Source: Gemmatimonadota bacterium (GTDB taxonomy: Bacteria; Gemmatimonadota; Gemmatimonadetes; Longimicrobiales; Longimicrobiaceae). Taken from it: a stretch of 11,409 nt of DNA. The stretch is taken from the NCBI GenBank assembly GCA_019348475.1, contig JAHWJJ010000090.1, positions 1 through 11,409 on the forward strand, given 5' to 3'. Both the position numbers and the translations under genes were made by a program. Below are positions 5,163-11,409 of this stretch, one piece after another. A model generated the notes under the pieces. That model was not told where the DNA came from and made no database searches. It was given only the letters and a program-made list of their open reading frames with translations. The stretch's first letter is position 1. Each line of letters opens with the position of its first letter.

Positions 5163-5464
5163 GTGGGAAAGAAGAAGACGAGCCAGCAAGCGTGCTTTTG
5201 AGCGCACCAGCAAGCGGCGCCGCGGCTATCCGTCCGAGACGAAGGTAAACCGCGGCGTGCGCATCGTCCACGGCGACAAGGAGCTGCTCGAGAAGCTGGG
5301 CCGCAGCGACCTGTGCCCCTGCGGCAGCGCGAGGCGGTTTCAAGAAGTGCTGCATGAAGGGAGGCGGCCACGACGGGTCCAACCGCCACGACTACTTTCA
5401 GGGAGTGAGGTTCGGCGGAATGCGCAGCCTCGCGCCCGAACGCGCCCGCGATCCGACATCATGA
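5163..5464 (+). pseudogene. Broken small SEC-C zinc-motif protein gene (two frameshifts)
   Basis: Reading across three frames restores a protein of about 100 residues typical of small SEC-C proteins. A basic N-terminus starts from GTG at 5163 (MGKKKTSQ, with SD GGAGGG at 5150-5155). It continues in the next frame from about 5188 ([15 protein letters not shown]...[31 protein letters not shown]). After about 5338 it shifts again to give [15 protein letters not shown] and ends at TGA 5462-5464. The zinc ligands CPC...CC are split between frames. Each break fits one extra base, near 5184-5188 (the unshifted frame stops at TGA 5199-5201) and within TTT at 5338-5340. The SEC-C motif is the zinc-binding tail of SecA and of many small proteins of unclear role. 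Either the gene is decayed or the sequence has two insertion errors. An internal GTG at 5257 could start a chimeric ORF, which I do not believe. Confidence 0.72.
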
Positions 5465-5484
5465 GGTCATCCGGCACACCATGC

Positions 5485-5581
5485 GGGATGAAAGCGCCGT
5501 TCAACCTCCCCCAGGGGTTTTGGGGGGAGGTGCGAGCCTGAGCGAGCGGAGGGGGCGCGGCGCGGAGCCGGCTACCTGCTG
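5485..5581 (+). repeat. Palindrome-containing dispersed repeat, copy A
   Basis: This roughly 97-base element starts GGGATGAAAGCGC and contains the hairpin CCTCCCCC (5505-5512) / GGGGGAGG (5523-5530), followed by GTGCGAGCCTGAGCGAGCGG and a G-rich tail. It is about 90% identical or better to the reverse complement of 10350-10448. It lies between the SEC-C pseudogene and hen1. It looks like a REP/MITE-type intergenic repeat. The open frame through it is incidental. Confidence 0.8.
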
Positions 5582-5639
5582 CGAGCCTGAATCGGCAAAC
5601 CGGGCCGCCGCGCTGCCCCGCACCACAAGTTCACACACC

Positions 5640-7034
5640 ATGCTCCTGACCATCCGCACCACGCACCGGCCGGCGACGGACCTGGGCTACCTGCTGGGAA
5701 AGAACCCGGCGCGGGCGCAGTCGTTCGAGCTCGCGTTCGGGCACGCGCACGTCTTCTACCCGGAAGCGGACGACTCCGCGTGCACGGCGGCACTGCTGCT
5801 GGACGTCGACCCCGTCGGGCTGGTCCGCGGCCGGGGCGGCGGCGAGGGCGCGCTGGACCAGTACGTCAACGACCGACCGTACGTCGCGTCGTCGTTCCTG
5901 TCCGTCGCCATTGCGCGGGTGCTGCGCAGCGGGCTGACGGGCGCGTGCAGGGAGCGCCCGGAGCTGGCGCAGACGCCGATCCCGCTGGAGGCGCGCCTGG
6001 CCGTGCTCCCCGCGCGCGGCGGCGAGGACGGCGTGCGCCGCCTGTTCGAGCCGCTGGGCTACGCGGTTGAAGTGCGGCCCCACGCGCTGGATGCCGCGCA
6101 CCCCGAGTGGGGCGACAGCCGCTACTTGACCGTCACGCTGGCGGCCATCGAGCGGCTGTCGGAGCTGCTGACCCACCTGTACGTGCTGGTGCCCGTGCTG
6201 GACGGCGCCAAGCACTACTGGGTGGGCGACGAAGAGGTGGCAAAGCTGGTGCGCCACGGCGAGGGCTGGCTTTCGGCCCACCCCGAACGCGAGTGGATCG
6301 CCGCGCGCTACCTGAAGCACCGCCGCAGCCTGGTGCGCGACGCCATCGCCCGGCTGGAGCCGCAGGAGGAGGCGGAAGACGCGGCCGACGAGGCGCCGCA
6401 GGCGGCAGAGGACGCGCTGGAGGAGCGCATCAGCCTCAACCAGCAGCGCCTGGCCACGGTGCTGGCGGCGCTGCGCGGAAGCGGCGCGCGGCGGGTGGTG
6501 GACCTGGGGTGCGGCGAGGGGCGGCTGCTGCGGATGCTGATGGACGAGCCCGCGTTCGACGAAATCGTGGGGATGGACGTCTCGCACCGCGCGCTGGAGA
6601 TCGCGGCCGACCGGCTGAAGCTGGACCGGCTCCCCCCGCGCCGCCGCGAGCGCATCCGGCTGATCCACGGCTCGCTGATGTACCGCGACCGCCGGCTGGA
6701 GGGGTACGACGCGGCGGCCGTGGTGGAGGTGATCGAGCACATGGACCCGCCGCGGCTGGCGGCGTTCGAGCGGGTGCTGTGGGAGCACGCCCGGCCGGCG
6801 ACCATCGTGCTCACCACGCCGAACGCCGAGTACAACGTCCGCTGGCCATCGCTCCCGGCCGGCAACTTTCGCCACCGCGACCACCGGTTCGAGTGGACGC
6901 GCGCGGAGTTCCAGGTGTGGGCGGACGGTGTAGCGGAGCGGTTCGGCTACACCGTTCGCTACGCCCCCGTGGGGTCTGAAGATGCAGAGGTGGGCGCGCC
7001 CACGCAGATGGCCGTGTTCACGCGGGTGGACTGA
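5640..7034 (+). CDS. hen1: 3'-terminal RNA ribose 2'-O-methyltransferase Hen1
   Basis: This 464-residue bacterial Hen1 adds a 2'-O-methyl to the 3' end of a repaired RNA, so that re-cleavage by ribotoxins is blocked after Pnkp seals it. The N-terminal module (about 1-240) is the Pnkp-activating domain, recognisable from LLTIRTTHRPATDLGYLLGK near the start, CTAALLLDVDPVGLVRG and QYVNDRPYVASSFLSVAIA. A charged linker (about 241-265) leads to a Rossmann methyltransferase: SAM motif VVDLGCGEGR (D288-L-G-C-G292), then the Hen1 metal site EVIEHM (E363, E366, H367) with HRDH (H412, H415) and FEWTR. I start at ATG 5640 because the family N-terminus begins there; further upstream the frame runs into the repeat. 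No SD is visible (GTTCACACACC precedes the ATG). In many bacteria hen1 is adjacent to pnkp; here an antisense gene intervenes. Confidence 0.95.
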   Translation: MLLTIRTTHRPATDLGYLLGKNPARAQSFELAFGHAHVFYPEADDSACTAALLLDVDPVGLVRGRGGGEGALDQYVNDRPYVASSFLSVAIARVLRSGLTGACRERPELAQTPIPLEARLAVLPARGGEDGVRRLFEPLGYAVEVRPHALDAAHPEWGDSRYLTVTLAAIERLSELLTHLYVLVPVLDGAKHYWVGDEEVAKLVRHGEGWLSAHPEREWIAARYLKHRRSLVRDAIARLEPQEEAEDAADEAPQAAEDALEERISLNQQRLATVLAALRGSGARRVVDLGCGEGRLLRMLMDEPAFDEIVGMDVSHRALEIAADRLKLDRLPPRRRERIRLIHGSLMYRDRRLEGYDAAAVVEVIEHMDPPRLAAFERVLWEHARPATIVLTTPNAEYNVRWPSLPAGNFRHRDHRFEWTRAEFQVWADGVAERFGYTVRYAPVGSEDAEVGAPTQMAVFTRVD

Positions 7035-7048
7035 CGGGCGGCGGCGTG

Positions 7049-7474
7049 TCAGCGGTTGCGGATCAGGCCGACCACCAGGCCTACGGTCCCGCCCGCCACC
7101 GCGCCGCCACCGATGAGGAACGGGAAGGCGAGGCCGCACATGGAGCCCGTCGACCTGCACTCCGACCAGAGCGAGAACACCGCGAGCGACGCCGCCGCCC
7201 CCGTCACCGCGCCCGCCGCCGCGCCGACGCCGACGTGCCCGGCCACCGACAGCGGGCGTGCCGCCGCACCGTCCGCGGGCGCCGACGACGGCCGCAGTTC
7301 CGCCGGGAGGCCGCGGGTCGCGGCGACGACCGGAGTCGTGGCCGCGGGGGCGGGGTGCACGTGCCAGGGCGCGCCCGGCGCCACGTCGGCGAGGCGCTGC
7401 GCGTGCGCGGGGGCGGCCACCGCTGCGCAGGCACCGGCGATGGCGAGAGCGAGCAGGAATCGGATGGAGCGCAT
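7049..7474 (-). CDS. Secreted or membrane glycine-rich hypothetical protein
   Basis: This 141-residue protein starts at the ATG at 7474, which gives a textbook signal peptide (MRSIRF, then LLALAIAGACAAVAAP, cleavage near AHAQ at residues 22-25). A longer frame from 7531 would add 19 residues ahead of the signal peptide and is unlikely. After a Pro/Ala-rich linker come two glycine- and alanine-rich hydrophobic stretches, about residues 79-101 (VGVGAAAGAVTGAAASLAVF) and 117-138 (FLIGGGAVAGGTVGLVVGLI), resembling glycine-zipper membrane hairpins. Two cysteines lie between them. It ends 14 bases from the hen1 stop (convergent) and is divergent from pnkp, so it breaks the repair operon. I do not recognise a family. 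No link to RNA repair is visible, and its role is probably envelope-related. Confidence 0.65.
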   Translation of the reverse strand: MRSIRFLLALAIAGACAAVAAPAHAQRLADVAPGAPWHVHPAPAATTPVVAATRGLPAELRPSSAPADGAAARPLSVAGHVGVGAAAGAVTGAAASLAVFSLWSECRSTGSMCGLAFPFLIGGGAVAGGTVGLVVGLIRNR

Positions 7475-7686
7475 CGGATGGTCGGTTCGGGAGAAGCACG
7501 CCCGGTGGGCAACCCTCCGCAACGCACACATCAGACGTTTCGTGACACGCGACCGAGGACGCGTTCACGGGCAGCACGGCGGATCCATCAGGCCGGCTCT
7601 CGGGATGCAAAGCTGATGATCCCGGGATCTCAGACACCCGGCGGGCAGCGGCTGCGCTTCGTTACAGATACTGACGTTCACATCCA

Positions 7687-10284
7687 ATGACCGATACCAG
7701 CCAGGAACACGCCGGGTCCCGCGCCGCGCCGGCGCCCAGCATCCGCATCCCCGACCTGTCGATGGTGGTGCTGGTGGGCGCGTCGGCGTGCGGCAAGAGC
7801 ACCTTCGCGCGGCGGCACTTCAAGCCGACCGAGGTGCTGTCGTCGGATTTCTTCCGCGCCATGGTGGCGGACGACGAGACCGACCAGTCGGCCACGACGG
7901 ACGCGTTTGCCGTGCTTCACTTCGTCGCGCGCACGCGGCTGCGGGCGGGGCGGCTGACCGTCATCGACGCCACCAACACGCAGTCCGCGGCGCGCAAGCC
8001 GCTGGTCGCGATCGCGCGGGAGACGCATGTGCTTCCCGTCGCCATCGTGCTGAACGTGCCCGAGCGCGTGTGCCAGGCGCGCAACCGCGAGCGCACGGAC
8101 CGGCAGGTGCCGCCGCACGCCATCACCAGCCAGGTGCAGCAGCTGCGCAGGGCCATCCGCGAGCTGCGGCGCGAGGGCTTTCGCCACGTGTTCGTGCTGG
8201 ACCAGGCGGAGGCGGAGGCGGTGCAGACCATCGTCCGCGAGCCGCTGTGGAACGACCGGCGCCACGAGCACGGGCCCTTCGACGTCATCGGCGACGTGCA
8301 CGGCTGCGGCGACGAGCTGGACGCGCTGCTGGATGCGCTCGGCTACCTGCCGGGCGAGGACGGCGTCCGCCGGCACCCGGAGGGGCGCAAGGCCGTCTTC
8401 GTGGGCGACCTGGTGGACCGGGGGCCGCGCATCGTCCACGTCCTGGCCACCGCGATGGGGATGGTGCAGGCGGGGAGCGCGCTGGCGGTGCCCGGCAACC
8501 ACGACGTCAAACTGGTGAAGGCGCTGCGCGGGCGTGACGTGCGCATCGCCCACGGCCTGGACCGCTCGCTGGCCGAGCTGCAGGCGCAGACGCCGGAGTT
8601 CCGTGCCTCGGTCGCCGAGTTCCTGGACAAGCTCGTCAGCCACTACGTGCTGGACGGCGGCGCGCTGGTGGTGGCGCACGCGGGGCTCAAGGAGGAGCTG
8701 CAGGGGCGCGGCTCCGGCACCGTGCGCGAGTTCGCGCTGTACGGCGAGACCACGGGCGAGACGGACGAGTTCGGCCTTCCCGTCCGCTACAACTGGGCGG
8801 CGGAGTACCGCGGCAGGGCGGCGGTCGTCTACGGCCACACGCCGGTCCCCGAGCCGGAGTGGCTGAACCGGACGATCAACATCGACACCGGCTGCGTGTT
8901 CGGCGGGCGGCTGACGGCGCTGCGCTGGCCGGAGCGCGAGCTGGTGTCCGTCCCGGCGCTGCACACCTACGCCGAGCCGGCGCGCCCCTTCCTGGCCGCG
9001 GAAGAGGCGGCGCCCGCGCTCACCGCGCAGCAGCGGCAGGACGAGGTGCTGGACCTGGAAGACGTCACCGGCAAGCGCATCGTGCAGACGCGCCTGGCCG
9101 GGCGCGTGACCATCCGCGAGGAGAACGCGGCCGCGGCCCTGGAGGTGATGAGCCGCTTCGCCGCGAATCCCCGCTGGCTGGTCTACCTGCCGCCCACCAT
9201 GTCGCCGTCCGCCACCACGGCCCAGCCCGGGCTGCTGGAGCACCCGGCGGAGGCGTTCGCGTATTACCGCAACGAGGGGATCCCCCGCGTGGTGTGCGAG
9301 GAGAAGCACATGGGCTCGCGCGCCGTCGCCGTCGTCTGCCGCGACGAACAGGCGGCGCGGCGGCGCTTCGGGGTGGTGCAGGAGGGGATCGGCATCGTCT
9401 ACACCCGCACCGGCCGCCGCTTCTTCGACGATGCGGAGATCGAGGCGCAGGCGCTCGGTTTCGTGCGCGACGCGATGGCGGCGGCGGGGTTCTGGGACGA
9501 GCTGCGGACCGATTGGGCCGTGCTGGACTGCGAGCTGATGCCGTGGTCGGCCAAGGCGCAGGAGCTCATCCGCGGGCAGTACGCCGCCGTGGGCGCCGCC
9601 GCGCGCGGGGCGCTGGGCGAGGTGGCGGACGTCCTCCGCCGCGCGCAGGAGCGAGGCGCGCCGGTAGAGGACCTGCGGGCGAAGTTCGCCGAGCGGCAGG
9701 CACTGGCGGCGGCGTACGTCCAGGCGTATGGGCGCTACTGCTGGCCGGTGGGATCAGTGGACGACCTGCGCCTGGCGCCGTTCCACGTGTTGGCCACCGA
9801 GGGCGCGGTGCACACCGAGCGCGACCACCTGTGGCACATGGACGCCATCGGCCGCATCCGCGCCGCCTCGGACCGGCTTCTGTACGCGACGGAGCACCGC
9901 GTGGTGGACGTCACGGACCCGGAGAGCCAAGCGGCGGCCATCGCGTGGTGGGAGCAGATGACGTCCGGGGGCGGCGAGGGGATGGTGGTAAAGCCCCTGG
10001 ACTTCGTCGCGCGCGGCCGTCGGGGCGTGGTGCAGCCGGCCGTGAAGTGCCGCGGCCGCGAGTACCTGCGCATCATCTACGGCCCCGAGTACACGGTGCC
10101 GGAAAACCTGGAGCGCCTGCGCAGCCGCGGACTGGGCGCCAAGCGATCGCTGGCGATGAGGGAGTTCGCGCTGGGGGTGGAGGGCCTGGAGCGCTTCGTC
10201 CGCGGCGAGCCGCTGCGCCGCGTGCACGAGTGCGTGTTCGGGGTGCTGGCGCTGGAGTCCGAGCCGGTGGACCCGCGGCTGTGA
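7687..10284 (+). CDS. pnkp: Polynucleotide kinase-phosphatase-ligase Pnkp
   Basis: This 865-residue trifunctional RNA end-healing and sealing enzyme is close to the roughly 870 residues of the Clostridium thermocellum enzyme. The 5'-OH kinase domain (about 25-185) has the P-loop G31ASACGKS38. The metallophosphoesterase domain (about 195-410), which removes 2',3'-cyclic or 3' phosphates, shows D203-x-H205, GDLVDRG (D241, D244), GNHD (N271, H272), AHAG (H331), GHTP (H384) and NIDTGCVFGG (D400). The C-terminal ligase-adenylyltransferase has EKHMG with nucleophile K540, DCELMPW, EGMVVKP (K769) and VKCRGREYLRIIYGPEY (K787). In studied homologues the ligase needs the Hen1 N-terminal domain to react, so hen1 upstream is its functional partner. 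ATG 7687 has no SD; GTTCACATCCA precedes it, much like the hen1 start. All catalytic motifs are intact. Confidence 0.96.
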   Translation: MTDTSQEHAGSRAAPAPSIRIPDLSMVVLVGASACGKSTFARRHFKPTEVLSSDFFRAMVADDETDQSATTDAFAVLHFVARTRLRAGRLTVIDATNTQSAARKPLVAIARETHVLPVAIVLNVPERVCQARNRERTDRQVPPHAITSQVQQLRRAIRELRREGFRHVFVLDQAEAEAVQTIVREPLWNDRRHEHGPFDVIGDVHGCGDELDALLDALGYLPGEDGVRRHPEGRKAVFVGDLVDRGPRIVHVLATAMGMVQAGSALAVPGNHDVKLVKALRGRDVRIAHGLDRSLAELQAQTPEFRASVAEFLDKLVSHYVLDGGALVVAHAGLKEELQGRGSGTVREFALYGETTGETDEFGLPVRYNWAAEYRGRAAVVYGHTPVPEPEWLNRTINIDTGCVFGGRLTALRWPERELVSVPALHTYAEPARPFLAAEEAAPALTAQQRQDEVLDLEDVTGKRIVQTRLAGRVTIREENAAAALEVMSRFAANPRWLVYLPPTMSPSATTAQPGLLEHPAEAFAYYRNEGIPRVVCEEKHMGSRAVAVVCRDEQAARRRFGVVQEGIGIVYTRTGRRFFDDAEIEAQALGFVRDAMAAAGFWDELRTDWAVLDCELMPWSAKAQELIRGQYAAVGAAARGALGEVADVLRRAQERGAPVEDLRAKFAERQALAAAYVQAYGRYCWPVGSVDDLRLAPFHVLATEGAVHTERDHLWHMDAIGRIRAASDRLLYATEHRVVDVTDPESQAAAIAWWEQMTSGGGEGMVVKPLDFVARGRRGVVQPAVKCRGREYLRIIYGPEYTVPENLERLRSRGLGAKRSLAMREFALGVEGLERFVRGEPLRRVHECVFGVLALESEPVDPRL

Positions 10285-10349
10285 AGGGGGGACGGGACCG
10301 CCGGACGTGAACAACGCACTTCTCTGAAGCCCGATGTGCGGCAGGCGGT

Positions 10350-10448
10350 CAGCAGGTCTGGCCGGATCCGCGCCGCGCCCCCTCCGCTCGCTCAGGCTCG
10401 CACCTCCCCCAAAAACCCCTGGGGGAGGTTGAACTGCGCTTTCATCCC
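10350..10448 (-). repeat. Palindrome-containing dispersed repeat, copy B (inverted)
   Basis: The reverse complement matches copy A (5485-5581) almost base for base, from GGGATGAAAGCGC through the CCTCCCCC/GGGGGAGG hairpin to CCTGCTG. There are only a few substitutions and small indels. It lies 65 bases after the pnkp stop. Together the two copies bracket hen1 and pnkp in inverted orientation. Confidence 0.8.
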
Positions 10449-10473
10449 CCACACGCACGCGACGGGCGCGGGG

Positions 10474-10543
10474 ACGCGGAGGGGCAGAGGACGCGTAGAA
10501 CCCCGCCGTCATCTGTTCTCCGCGTCCTCCGCGCCCTCCGCGT
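10474..10543. repeat. Long imperfect intergenic palindrome
   Basis: Bases 10474-10495 (ACGCGGAGGG, then GAGGACGCG after three bases) are the inverted match of 10521-10543, with one small internal loop and a 25-base apical loop. It lies between pnkp and the convergent crcB. It could end transcription from either side or be another intergenic repeat family. No T-tract is present. Confidence 0.6.
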
Positions 10544-10606
10544 GAGACCAGCAGTAGAACTGTGGGTGCACAGCAGACCGTGGGAATCGGTATCAGTCGA
10601 AGCGCC

Positions 10607-10716
10607 CACTGTCATCCCGAGGAAGGCGCCCCGCGCGATCCCGCCGTGTGCTGGATCTCGGGGCACCGACCGAGGAATCTACTCCGCCGTGCTCGGCGCT
10701 TCGCTCCGGCGCTGGA
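10607..10716. repeat. Possible degenerate dispersed intergenic repeat
   Basis: The segment running from CTGTCATCCCGAGG through CCGAGGAATCTACTCCG to CGGCGCTTCGCTCCGG has the look of a short dispersed intergenic repeat seen in several GC-rich bacterial genomes. No second copy lies in this window, so this rests on recognition only. No ORF here is convincing. The rest of 10285-10785 outside the listed repeats shows nothing further. Confidence 0.3.
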
Positions 10717-10729
10717 GCCCGTGTCCGGT

Positions 10730-10750
10730 CTCCATCACTCCATCACTCCA
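10730..10750. repeat. Short tandem repeat, 8-base unit
   Basis: CTCCATCA is repeated twice in tandem, with a partial third unit (CTCCA), in the intergenic DNA 36 bases beyond the crcB stop. It looks like a slippage product and no function is suggested. Confidence 0.6.
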
Positions 10751-10785
10751 CAGCTCCTTCCACGACACCCTGCCAGCGATTGGCC

Positions 10786-11157
10786 TTACTGCGCCAGCCG
10801 TCCGCCGGCCCAGATGCCAAGGACGACGGCGGTGAGCGCGACGAGGAAGCTGCCGCCAGCGTAAGCCACCGCGAGCCCGTAGGCGCGCGACTGCAGCAGG
10901 GCCACCGTCTCGTGTCCGAAGGTGCTGAAGGTGGTCAGGCCGCCGCAGAAGCCGGCGGCCAGCAACGCGCGCAGGTGGTGCGGATCGTCGCGTGGCACCA
11001 GCGCGACCACCAGGCCCAGCAGCAGCGAGCCCGCCACGTTCACCGCGAAGGTGTGCCAGGGGAACGCGCCCGGCCGCGCGGGGCCCACCGCCTGCCCCGC
11101 CGCGTACCGCAGCAGCGAGCCCGCCGCCCCGCCCAGCGCGACATACAGCCAGGGCAC
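10786..11157 (-). CDS. crcB: Fluoride ion channel CrcB/FluC
   Basis: This 123-residue small membrane protein exports fluoride as a dual-topology dimer in the inner membrane. The family signatures are present in order: VALGGAAGSLLRY at residues 6-18, NVAGSLLLG around 40-48, and GFCGGLTTFSTFGHE at about 72-86, where the TTFSTF segment carries the conserved pore Phe and polar-track residues. Four hydrophobic segments are visible, the last ending AGGRLAQ. GTG at 11157 is the start. It follows the preceding stop (TGA 11161-11159) by one base, so translation is probably coupled to the upstream metallopeptidase-like gene. No fluoride riboswitch can be seen because the leader lies outside the window. 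The gene is unrelated to the RNA repair island and converges on it. Confidence 0.93.
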   Translation of the reverse strand: MPWLYVALGGAAGSLLRYAAGQAVGPARPGAFPWHTFAVNVAGSLLLGLVVALVPRDDPHHLRALLAAGFCGGLTTFSTFGHETVALLQSRAYGLAVAYAGGSFLVALTAVVLGIWAGGRLAQ

Positions 11158-11158
11158 C

Positions 11159-11409
11159 TCAGCGAACGGGCACGGCGTTGTTGGAGCGGTCCATGTCGAT
11201 CAGCACCCACTCCGGATCCAGCACCGCCTCCGCGGGCCGTTCGGCAGTCACCACATCAACCGTCTGCCGGCGCGCACGCGATTCCAGCGTGCGCGTCTGC
11301 CCGTCCACGCGCAGCACCCCCGGCATCCCAGCCTCTCCCATACGCACCCCCGCCACGCGCGGGCGCCCGCGGCCCCCCCGGCGCCGGGTGGGCGCGCGGG
11401 CGATGCCGT
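11159..11409 (-). CDS. C-terminal fragment of a probable M1-type metallopeptidase (runs off the window)
   Basis: The frame is open from the stop (11159-11161) to the end of the window, so this is the last 82 or so residues of a larger protein, not a short gene starting at GTG 11356. The tail has two beta-strand-like stretches (VLRVDGQTRTLESRARRQTVDVV) and ends AVLDPEWVLIDMDRSNN. This DPxxxLxDxDRSNN pattern is the usual ending of M1-family aminopeptidase-like proteins in GC-rich bacteria. The catalytic HExxH region would lie upstream, outside the window. The segment nearest the edge is very Arg/Gly-rich. It is immediately followed by crcB. The family assignment rests on this short tail only. 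Confidence 0.5.
   Translation of the reverse strand, partial: GIARAPTRRRGGRGRPRVAGVRMGEAGMPGVLRVDGQTRTLESRARRQTVDVVTAERPAEAVLDPEWVLIDMDRSNNAVPVR

Noticed and set aside
5257..5541. Intact 94-residue protein from GTG 5257
   Set aside because: Its first part is the SEC-C protein in frame, but after RRF it reads out of frame through the repeat. The shifted frame restores FKKCCMKG, so this ORF is a chimera of a broken gene.
10336..10864. Short ORFs in the pnkp-crcB gap
   Set aside because: They read through the inverted repeat, the palindrome and the dispersed-repeat-like segment, with no SD and no recognisable domain.
11159..11356. Stand-alone 65-residue protein from GTG 11356
   Set aside because: The frame is open beyond 11356 to the window edge, and the sequence looks like a C-terminal tail, so it is a fragment of a larger gene.
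1..11409. CRISPR array, rRNA, integrase or transposase genes
   Set aside because: No regularly spaced direct repeats, rRNA signatures or recombinase motifs were seen on either strand. The only mobile-element-like gene is the homing endonuclease.

Overview
This window looks like a chromosomal segment of a very GC-rich bacterium. Codon use is strongly G/C at third positions, several starts lack a Shine-Dalgarno (SD) site, and the intergenic DNA holds short GC-rich palindromic repeats. I would place it near Longimicrobium-type Gemmatimonadota, but that is pattern recognition only and no marker gene is present.

The core is an RNA maintenance and repair island on the + strand. Positions 721-2364 encode a bacterial Ro60 (TROVE plus VWA). 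Positions 3761-5062 encode RtcB (3'-phosphate/5'-OH RNA ligase). Positions 5640-7034 encode Hen1 (RNA 3'-terminal 2'-O-methyltransferase). Positions 7687-10284 encode a full-length Pnkp (kinase, phosphatase and ligase). Two different RNA-sealing routes therefore sit beside an RNA-chaperone gene. RtcA, archease and RtcR are not in the window.

The most interesting part is the 700 bases before Ro60, which I read as non-coding RNA rather than protein. Four successive elements (82-154, 254-348, 479-569, 578-687) share one layout. Each has a closing stem of 9-15 bp whose 5' strand ends in GGGU, then a CGAA-type asymmetric bulge, a second stem, and a loop opening with UUAUCG. Their 3' strands share (C/U)CAUCCG-like sequence. 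This is the architecture of Ro60-binding Y RNAs, and the order of motifs resembles vertebrate Y RNA. The loops differ completely between copies, as expected if each carries a different effector module. The last copy ends in an oligo-T tract and doubles as an intrinsic terminator. Between copies 2 and 3 lies a separate tRNA-like fold (361-470) with a canonical T-arm stacked one nucleotide from a long acceptor-like stem. A hairpin just before Ro60 partly covers its SD site.

Other cargo: a 105-residue unknown protein (2493-2810); a 285-residue EDxHD/Vsr-like endonuclease with zinc-binding and NUMOD3-like segments, resembling a free-standing homing endonuclease, whose 3' end overlaps the rtcB start; a small SEC-C zinc-motif gene broken by two single-base shifts (5163-5464); and an antisense gene for a secreted glycine-rich protein that separates hen1 from pnkp. 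A roughly 97-base palindrome-containing repeat occurs in opposite orientations before hen1 and after pnkp. The right end is an unrelated minus-strand pair: the 3' end of a probable M1-type metallopeptidase, followed one base later by crcB/fluC (fluoride channel). The stretch 10285-10785 has no gene and holds only repeats and palindromes.
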